From positions 319,171-383,170 of the forward strand of contig JAYKAV010002951.1 in NCBI GenBank assembly GCA_035582835.1: a DNA stretch of 64,000 nucleotides. Reading direction: 5' to 3'. Positions 53,196 to 64,000 of the stretch are shown in pieces (within the stretch, counting starts at the first letter, position 1; every line of letters begins with the position of its first letter). The notes under the pieces were generated by a model. It worked only from the letters and a program-made list of their open reading frames with translations, was not told where the DNA came from and made no database searches. This DNA comes from Phoebastria nigripes. Its lineage: Eukaryota > Chordata > Aves > Procellariiformes > Diomedeidae. The translations under genes and the position numbers were made by a program.

Positions 53196-56100
53196 GACAA
53201 ATGCTTGGACAGTCAGGAACTGTGTGACTTTTTCTGACACCGCTGACTGACTCAGGGTGCAGGGAAAAATAGACATGCAGCTGAAGGACGAGAAGGTTAC
53301 TTCTCTGTGATTCTTCTTTATATTGTAGGTACTTGGGGCAGAGAGTTCTAAGTTCTTATTATACTTTAGCATTTTAATCAGATTCTGGATTTTACAGTTT
53401 AAGCTGGAACACGCAGCTCTGAAAGTTAATGATAAAGCTGGAAGAACTTGGAACTCTTTGTACAGCAGCGTGTCTAACCGGTACTTCTATGTGACCAAAA
53501 GAAAATAACAAAAAAGAACTCAACACTGATGTACTAGTTAGAGGTTTTGGTGTAGAACTTAATACGAAAATAATTACAGGTAAACAGATTATGGACCCAG
53601 ACTCCTAGGAACTACTACACTGCAAGGGGAAAATTTCCATAATAGACAAGGGTCAGCTGTTGGATGTAAATAGTTAGGAGAATGCCTCCTGCTGTATCTG
53701 CCAAAGAGAACCTCTGTTGCATAAGCTTGGAGGGAGACGGTTATCTTAGATAAGAAAAAACAGTGATGTTGAGAGTCAGTTCTTCTCCACAATCCCATGA
53801 ATGGCTGGAGGGGAAGGGGAGTGACTAATCCTTGTGCAGTATATGAGTTACTTGATTCAGAATGAGCTATAAGACACGTTTTCAAAGCTTGTCGAGAGGC
53901 ACTAGGATGGAATGTATGTCAACATCAAGTGCCTGAATAATATAAAATTCTTCCCGTTATGCACTAAAAAAATTGTTTTAGTAACACAATTCAGTCATCT
54001 AGGACATGTTGAAAATTCCTGAAATAAAGTTAAACATCTTTTAACACCAGGAATAAGTCACTGAGAAAGATAAGACTCCAGTTATATTTTTAATAAGGTA
54101 GCGATGATGAATCCACATGAACGAGGAGGCACAGCACAAAAGATTGTATGAAGAATAGGCCAAAAGCGTAAAGAGAGCCAGCAATTAAATAACATGAGCG
54201 TGATTACTCCAGCCTGATAATCCAGATGATTGGTGTTTGTCAGATTTCCAACTGTCATAAAACGTACGTTAATCACTTTTTCCATTTCTGAAAGAGTATA
54301 ATAAAAGAACAAAAGTAAAACTCTGAAATACTGCTTCTCAGTTGAGAAGTCCAAGTACTGATCAGGTGTAGTGAATAACTGACTTTTCACAACAGGAAAG
54401 TCAAACTCTCATATTTTTGTAGAAGAACACAACATAAATAATTTAAAAGGGCATTTGGAAATAAACTATTGGACTACAGAACTGAAATAACGTATACGGT
54501 TTTGGATGATTTATTGCTTGCTTTTGTTGTTTTGTAAAGACAGAGCGGGCTGGTACTGTGAACCTTGTCCACTCTGACAAGGCTTTACCTGTTTTGCATC
54601 GTTAGAGGACTACCAGAATTATGAAGTGCATGGAGATAGAATAATAAGCTTACCCATTCACATGGTAGTTCACTCATGAGATTTCTGAATTTATTCTGCT
54701 AACTTCCAAATTTTGTACCAGAGTGTTACATGAGGAGGAGTGATAAATAAGCAGGAGTATGGATCTATCCTAATCACTTTACCTGTAGTGGAGTAAGAAT
54801 GATTTTTTTGAGGCTCGCTCTCCTGAGACTGAGAGTGGTGGCTTCTTTGGTTTATGTGACTATTCTACCCAGCTTATAATTTTCTCGGTCAGGGTACACA
54901 ACTGTGCAAGGTTTTCTGAGCATGGGAAGAACTAGTCAGACCGGGGAAGGTTTAGAAGGCTGAAAGGAAAGCCAGCTTGTACTGGCTTCTCTGTCACTAG
55001 ATAAAAGCTGTGAAAGCAGCCTTTAAGAAGAATTGGTATGTACTCTGCTGTAAAAGACCTTTGCTTTATAAGCAAAATTTAGTGACAGCAGGGATGGGAA
55101 GTTTGATGTAGAGCCTAATAGTTTATGTAGGTAATTTAAAGATCATATAATTGAAATGATTGATTTCAAACAGATTAAGAAGGTACCAAAACCAAGGTGA
55201 AAATGTATATAAAAATCAGTAGTGGACAGTGATAATCTGAAAAGGTAAGGAAACTTTACATTACCAAAAAAGGACATTAAAGGGAAAATGTAACCAGGTT
55301 TATCTGTAGCGTTCATAACATTTAAATATACTATTCTAAAAAGAAACTGCACTCTCTGAAGCTTGAAAATTTTCAGAATCTAGTTTTCTTATAATGTGTC
55401 CTTTTTGTGAGACAGTGCTGGGTCATGTATATTGCAATATCACTTCCTCATTGTGATTTTTAATTACTGAATAATTGAGTTTGCTGCTTTTGTGCCTTTT
55501 CTAAAAAGTGGCATTCAGTCATGACAACGGTAAGCATTTTGGAGCCAGGAAAAAAAGAATTGGCAGAATGCATTTTCTTTGATTTCTTTGACGTATCAGA
55601 AAGCTGCCAACATAAAGACAATGCTTCTTAAATGAAGATGACATTTACCAGTTCCAGTGATTCTACTAAAATTTTAGTAATTTAACCAAGATTAGGCTTG
55701 AGCTGGTTTTTTGNTTTTGTTTTTGTTTTTTTTCCCACCCTATGGAGAATTTGTCTACTGACTTAAGCAACTTACAGTAAATTAGATGGTTATTAACATA
55801 AATGTTTTGAGCTAGAAATAATTATGAAGCTAAATCAGACTTTTACCAAAAGGTTAGCTAATATTTATCCCCTGTTGGGGTAATGTAGTAAAACAAGCTG
55901 TGTTAGATAACGTAGTACCTCTGTATACAATGTCTGTAAAACACTTACCTTGACTACTGGCGTGACAATGAACAAACCCTAGTTCTAGGGGTTGAGAGGG
56001 CGCATGGAATTGCATGCTTAAAACTCCATTGGAGGAGGGCTGCAGAGCCAAGATTCCTGCTTTCAACTTCTAGTATCTTACTAACAAAGATACCAGCATT

Positions 56101-58894
56101 TTAGAATCATGAATCATTCTTAATTGTTGAATCCAATTACTAGAAAATGCCAGTGAAAACAATACTGTTGCAGGGTTGTTCTGCTTTTCTGTAAATGCCA
56201 TGATGAAGCTATGCTCTCAAAAAATAAGGATCGAGGTTCACAGTGAGTATGCATATTTTCAAAGGACTGACTTATCTGCTAATGAATTTTATTATCCTGT
56301 TTGTTGCACGTATTAAGTAACAAAAGTCAAGCTACTTCTGTAGTATGGTTTTAATGGTGTAACTAACAGTCCTGTTAGAGTGCGACTGAAAGTTTCAGTC
56401 GTGTTAGAGCAAGTTGTTTATTTTTAATTTGGGTGATAGAAATATCCCTGCAAGGACTTAAAAAGGTATGGATGTAATAACTGCAAAGTTAAATCTACAT
56501 AGACTTTTTTCCTTGACGGTTTAAATATAGTCTTAAAATTTTAACTTGATTTGCAATTTGATTTGTAGCTTAACAGTCCTTTCAGTATAGCAAAATGAGA
56601 AGTTATTTGGGTTTTTTTTTTAGCTAGTGCCTTTTTAGCTGTATGCCTTAATTTTGTTCATATTTGAACACCATATTGAAATATGTCATACAATTCCATG
56701 TCACCAAAACAGCCTTAGAGTATGGGTTTTTTCAACGTGCCCAAACCAGAATTCGCCTAACTGCATTGAAAAGTGTACTTTAGTTATCTGCTGCAGACAT
56801 TTAAATTGAGAGTTTTAAAAAGTGATTTTTGGACCACTTCCCGAAGGCTTCCGGTGCTAATACAGGTTTTGTATTTGCATTTTGGAGATTGTACACTGAT
56901 GCGTGTACCGGAAAAATGACTTTTCTGCACTCACATAAATACTATTAGAGTTGAGATTTGGCTTCCTAGCTCTGGGTACTAGACTCTGGGTTTACTGTAG
57001 AGACCGCAGGAGAGTTCTTAACGGACTTGAAATTACAGTCAGTANGTTTGTAAATGTGGTACTGTGTTAAAAGCTCTTTACTTTCAATACACAGGAATAT
57101 GATGTGTCTAAGCAAATCAACAGATTTCTTAGTGAAGCTAGCATCGTGCCCGTGAAATTCTTTCTTGTGTCTTTTGGATAATCCTAATCCTGCCATTGTC
57201 TTGACTGAAAGCCTTGCAGCACCTGTAGGTACAGCACAGTACAGCAAGCCATTCTTTCGGCCAACATAGAGCAATGTCTAACTGCAGCTTCAGAGACTTG
57301 AGCAAATTGGTCAGATCTACAGTTATTTATAACCAATTTCTTACTTTTCCAATCTTGAAAGTCTTTGTCACGCATATAGAAAAGCATAATGTGTGTGCTT
57401 GAATGTAAGTCCCTATGGTGTTTCTGGAAAAGCAAAAGTATTACCGCCAGTATCATTTCTTCTTGCTGGTAACTTGCTGTCTTGTGTTAATGACAAGTCT
57501 GCAGTGTAAAATCACATACAATTACCAAAGCTTTTCTATCCCCATATACATATAGCCAAAAGTGATGTTTCATGGATTAGTACTGTTACTTATAGATACA
57601 TATATATCCATCAGTAAGCTATTGCTAACTGAGTAAAGCAGGTACTAGTAAAAAGTGATAGATACGGCCCATATTTAAGAGATTTGGGTGTTTATAGTTG
57701 CTGTTTTCATGTGCAAAATTCATGCTGGCATTAAAATGAAGAGTTTGCTTTTTAAAACTCTTTTTAACTTCTTACTGTTGTCGTTCTAAAATTAATGCAT
57801 AAGCTTGGTGACTAAACCTGGTGACTTGTATAGCCAGGTTTGAGCTTTGGGACATTTAAGGAATGCCATGAAGACAAGTAGATTTGTGACCTGAACTGCT
57901 CTGTGCGCCTTAGTAAGAACATTTCAAAGCTGCCGGGGAGCAGTCCNCTTGACGTGACAGCCAAATGGCACTCACAGATACCTGGGTGTCGATGCTGCCT
58001 TCAGGAGGAGCCACAAACGCACACCGAAGCGGGCAGGCAGAATTGCCACCAACCTGGGGTTTCTGAATCAAAATCCTTGATCAGAAACAAAGGAGCTCCT
58101 TTCTCTTTTTATTTCCCCCACTTGGTCTGCACGGTTTATTTTTCTTTCTAGTTGGCATAACTTAAATACTGCATAGGTGGTGGCCATTGATAGCTCCTGA
58201 ATAAGGTGCGAGTTAATGCACAGCTTTATACCAGGGCCCCATCACTTGAATCCAGGACGCTGCAGCTCCCCGCTTGCTGGAGCAACCCTTGGGTTTTCTC
58301 TAGCAATACGTGCACGTACGCATTTGAGGGGTAGATGGGATGGAGGAAATGAAGTTTCTCATGTTTCGAAGCACCGATGCTAGCAGTCACGCTTTGGCTA
58401 GGTCTTAGTTTTCATAATCTTACTTTAAAGGGAGAGGAACTGGATTAAAACACGTAAAAATTGTATCTCATGGTCCAGCCCTTATGTTGAGTCCACCAAT
58501 GAGGACTGGAGGTCAGGGTATTCTGTCGAGAGATAAGGAAAAGGATACTCTCTAACTCCGGAGTGGATATTCATGGGAAATATTTCAGAGGTTTTTCATG
58601 TCTTTTACCCCAAAACTAGAGGAACCTTTTCCCCAGAGGTTATATAATGTGGATTTAAAAACAAGGATTGCATTTTCTTTTCTGAACAGGCATTAGATTG
58701 TCAGTTCCCTAGTGTTTGTTTCTCGTTGATACCAGTATAAAAGGCGGTGTCATCCTAAAATTGGAACGGTTTATTAAAGCATAGTGTCTGTCATCTCAGA
58801 CCTCGCAGGAGTTGTATAATGGAGTATCACTGTAAATACGTGGAGGAGACTTAGATGAATTGGAGCGTAGGCTTTTAGTTTTCATGAAGCTATG

Positions 58895-58900
58895 AATAAA
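58895..58900 (+). terminator. Candidate polyadenylation signal AATAAA
   Basis: A canonical hexamer about 6 kb past the MAP3K2 stop, followed by T-rich sequence. Either this or the ATTAAA at 59275 probably ends the long transcript. Confidence 0.5.
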
Positions 58901-59274
58901 AATTTGTAAATTTACTCTTGATCTAATGTACATTTTTATGTAGCCATTAAATTCTCTATTTAATCTATCAGTTTCTCACTGTAAATGTTTTTACTCTCAG
59001 TTGAATGCTGGGCACAGTTTGTAATGTATGTACACAAAGGTGTTTTTTTCTATCAACGTTGACTTTTTTGCACATTTTTGGAAATATTTAATTTGTACAC
59101 TGATTTAATACTCTGACCAATTGTTGATGGGTGTATGAGAATCACGTGTGTGTGCAATGTACTACTGTCTGGATGTATGGTTTTTTATTACTTTTGAGAT
59201 GTTGCTACCAGTAACTGCACTGCTGTTGCTGCTTTACATGGAATATCTTGTGTATAAAAAAAAGATAAAAACGA

Positions 59275-59280
59275 TTAAAA
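59275..59280 (+). terminator. Candidate polyadenylation signal ATTAAA
   Basis: A variant hexamer after an A-rich stretch, with GGTTATCTTGGTTGAGG downstream as a possible GU-rich element. It is the last plausible signal for MAP3K2 before the T80 tract and the ERCC3 promoter. Confidence 0.45.
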
Positions 59281-59300
59281 AATTAGCCTATGGTTATCTT

Positions 59301-59764
59301 GGTTGAGGAACTCAGGAGTTGAGCATCGCTTACTAGTTCGGTTTGTCTGACAACCTTCCAAACTTAAAAACAAACAAACAAACAAACCCCCCTTGTAATT
59401 CTGTGTATGCATTGAATGTGTGTGTGTATATATATCCAGTAATCTTATTCCACAATTTCATTTCTACATTTTTATGAACTTGTTTTTTAAGGGTACTATG
59501 TTTAGTTAGAATAATTAAATATATAAAAGCTTTGAGAGATGATTTACTAGATAAATATATTTTCAGCTGGCTGATGTTCAAAATATTTTTTTAATTTTTG
59601 TTTTTAACCATTCAAAATGTATTTGTATTTCCAAAATCAGACACGAATTGTACTTAGAAATATATTAAAACACTCTGTAGGGACAACAGTGTGATTTCTC
59701 TTTTAAGAATTTTGTATTTTAGAGCAATGTGGAATGTCAGTCTCGTACTTGAGTTTCCAATTGG

Positions 59765-59765
<1 letters not shown>
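59301..59765. other. Spacer between MAP3K2 and ERCC3
   Basis: AT-rich with AAAC units near 59370 and a short TG/TA tract near 59418. No gene is seen. Confidence 0.6.

Positions 59766-59845
<80 letters not shown>
59766..59845. repeat. Uninterrupted poly-T tract (80) between the genes
   Basis: Eighty T in a row as assembled, ending about 25 bases before the CpG-rich ERCC3 promoter and 235 bases before the ERCC3 ATG. Open frames on either strand through it are spurious Phe or Lys runs. Its length must be treated with caution. Confidence 0.9.
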
Positions 59846-60030
59846 CTCTGCCTTTCCCGTTCTCTCCCCGCCGCTACGTGGGTGTTTCGGGGTGCAGCTG
59901 CCCGCTGTAACGAGGCCCCGCTCCCCTGCCCGCCCGCGCCTCTCCCCGCGGCGGGGGCGGCCCCGGGAACAGAAAATCGATGGCACTCGGCCTGGGGCGC
60001 CCGCTCCGTGCCCCCTCCCCTCCCGCGCGG

Positions 60031-60043
60031 CGGAAGTGACGCG
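60031..60043 (+). promoter_or_regulatory. ETS/CRE composite element in the ERCC3 promoter
   Basis: CGGAAGTGACGCG joins a GABP-type GGAAGTG to TGACG. Such composites are common in TATA-less housekeeping promoters. Binding is inferred. Confidence 0.5.
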
Positions 60044-60080
60044 CTGGGCGCTGGCGTGCGGCGGGCGCTGCGCGGCGGCC

Positions 60081-62951
<2,871 letters not shown>

Positions 62952-64000
62952 GTAAGTGGCTTCTCCCTTAACTAGTGTGGCAGAGGAAGTCCTCCAAGTG
63001 CACAGCTCTGCATAAATGAGTGGTCGCAGTAGCTTTTGAGTCTTACAGCTGCCAGCTGGGTGTAGCATCTGTCAATACAAGATTGCTTTTTCAATTGTTG
63101 AAAGTGTTTAATATGTTAGTCGATGAATTCAGTTTGGCTGTCCTGAGCCACTACTGGTTATCATTACATTTTTAAAAGTAAGTTGCGGATTTGATACTCT
63201 AGCTTGTTTCTTTATTGCTTGGACTTGCAACAGGTTTTCAGATAATTGTTTCATTTATTCCTTCCTAATTTACATGAGCCTGGCTTGACAAGTTTTTCTA
63301 CAGCTGTCCTTCAGTCTCAGGTATTCTGACTTGTAACCCATTTATTCAGGAAGGATAAGCAAATCCAGTGGCAAGAGGTGTGTGCTTGTTACTGGGTTGA
63401 ATCTGATTTGTTTTAAACATGGAAGATAATGTTGGAAGGGACCTTGAGAGATCAGCTAGTTTAGAGCTGACCAATTTTATATAAACCTGTGATTCTGTGG
63501 TAGGGAGAGACAGCAGAAACCTGAAGCCTACGTCTGTACCTTGCCTGTGTTTTCTCTTTCTCCTTTTATTTCTTTTGCAAAGTTCTCTGTTGTCTGACAG
63601 CCATAGATAAGCCCTGGGACTATAATCTAATGCTCTGCTTGTGCTGCTGTTTTTTTGAACCTGCTGCTTTGGGTAAAACTAACGCTAGTATTACTAGCAG
63701 GTTTTTGTCGTCTTCCTAGGTGTTTCTGAGAAAAAGATTTCTCCCATGCCAGTTCAGACTTAAGTCTCTCTTGGCTCACATTTTAACTGTGATCTCCAAC
63801 CAGTGTCATTATTGATGAATCTCCAGGGAGAGAAACAATTTCAGGATGCACTAATTTAAATTTTTAGATGGCTTGTGTTTTGGAGGTTTGGGGTTTCTGT
63901 CTTTTGGGCTTTTTTGGTCCTGTGGGCAGGACTTTAAAACACCACATCCAGTGTTTTCACAGACTCACGTCAATTCAGTCTCAAAAAAATTGACTTGTGT
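62952..64000 (+). other. ERCC3: ERCC3 intron 4, partial
   Basis: Runs to the window edge. It contains a short antisense CR1 3'-end remnant at 63418-63500 and nothing else I recognise. Confidence 0.75.
63418..63500 (-). mobile_element. CR1 LINE 3'-end remnant, antisense
   Basis: GTTGGAAGGGACCTTGAGAG followed by ATCAGCTAGTTTAGAGCTGACC matches the antisense 3' end of avian CR1 (TTGGAAGGGACCTTAAAGAT, CATCTAGTTCCAACC). Short and diverged. Confidence 0.65.

Larger units (their letters stand above)
52896..59300 (+). other. MAP3K2: MAP3K2 3' untranslated region (long)
   Basis: No gene follows the stop until ERCC3, and mammalian MAP3K2 also has a multi-kilobase 3'UTR. Candidate polyadenylation signals are AATAAA at 54023-54028 (short form), AATAAA at 58895-58900, and ATTAAA at 59275-59280 followed by GT-rich sequence. 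It contains an A21 run (53175-53195), a GCACTTTA site matching the miR-17/20/93 seed (53139-53146) and two Pumilio-type TGTAAATA sites (53665-53672, 58831-58838). The true end needs transcript data. Confidence 0.7.

Noticed and set aside
59766..59845. Poly-T as the tail of a retrocopy on the minus strand
   Set aside because: A minus-strand retrocopy would lie to the right of the tract, but that is the ERCC3 promoter and first exon.

Overview
The window is vertebrate and almost certainly avian genomic DNA. It has long AT-rich introns, a CR1 LINE 3' end with the ATTCTGTG-type terminus, several old antisense CR1 fragments, and two solo LTRs of a type common in bird genomes. Single N calls, one 192-base N gap and many long homopolymers suggest a short-read draft assembly. 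A non-galliform (neoavian) bird is my inference from the LTR family; nothing decisive for species is visible.

Layout. Positions 1-1440 are AT-rich sequence with no gene I can support. A CpG-rich promoter occupies about 1440-2950 and is broken by the gap at 2246-2437. It should hold the first, non-coding exon of MAP3K2. Intron 1 (about 20 kb, to 23073) contains two old CR1 pieces, an unusual 116-bp inverted repeat at 14.1-14.9 kb, and a solo LTR at 21.7-22.3 kb. MAP3K2 (MEKK2, a MAP kinase kinase kinase) is complete on the + strand. Its 16 coding exons run from the ATG at 23140 to the TAA at 52893-52895 and encode 623 residues (624 with the alternative acceptor of exon 11). An N-terminal PB1 domain is followed by a phosphosite-rich linker and a C-terminal serine/threonine kinase domain with all catalytic motifs present. 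Its 3'UTR is long, about 6 kb, ending near 58.9 or 59.3 kb.

A pure run of 80 T (59766-59845) precedes the CpG-rich promoter of ERCC3 (XPB, helicase/translocase subunit of TFIIH), which starts at 60081 on the same strand. Only its first four coding exons (residues 1-170) lie in the window; the gene continues beyond 64000. The tandem MAP3K2-ERCC3 order with a short spacer matches the mammalian neighbourhood, so this is conserved synteny. The two genes are not functionally coupled: MAP3K2 acts in cytoplasmic MEK5-ERK5/JNK signalling, ERCC3 in nuclear transcription initiation and nucleotide excision repair.

I found no wholly new gene system. The points most worth a second look are the inverted repeat with its adjacent 16-bp palindrome (14.1-14.9 kb), a NAGNAG tandem acceptor at MAP3K2 exon 11, an upstream ORF just before the MAP3K2 start, an LTR nested in an old MIR-like SINE, the antisense bias of the retroelements, paired NRF1 and C/EBP-ATF motifs in the promoter, and the T80 tract between the genes. 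Repeat family names and factor sites are from recognition of consensus features by eye, not from a search.
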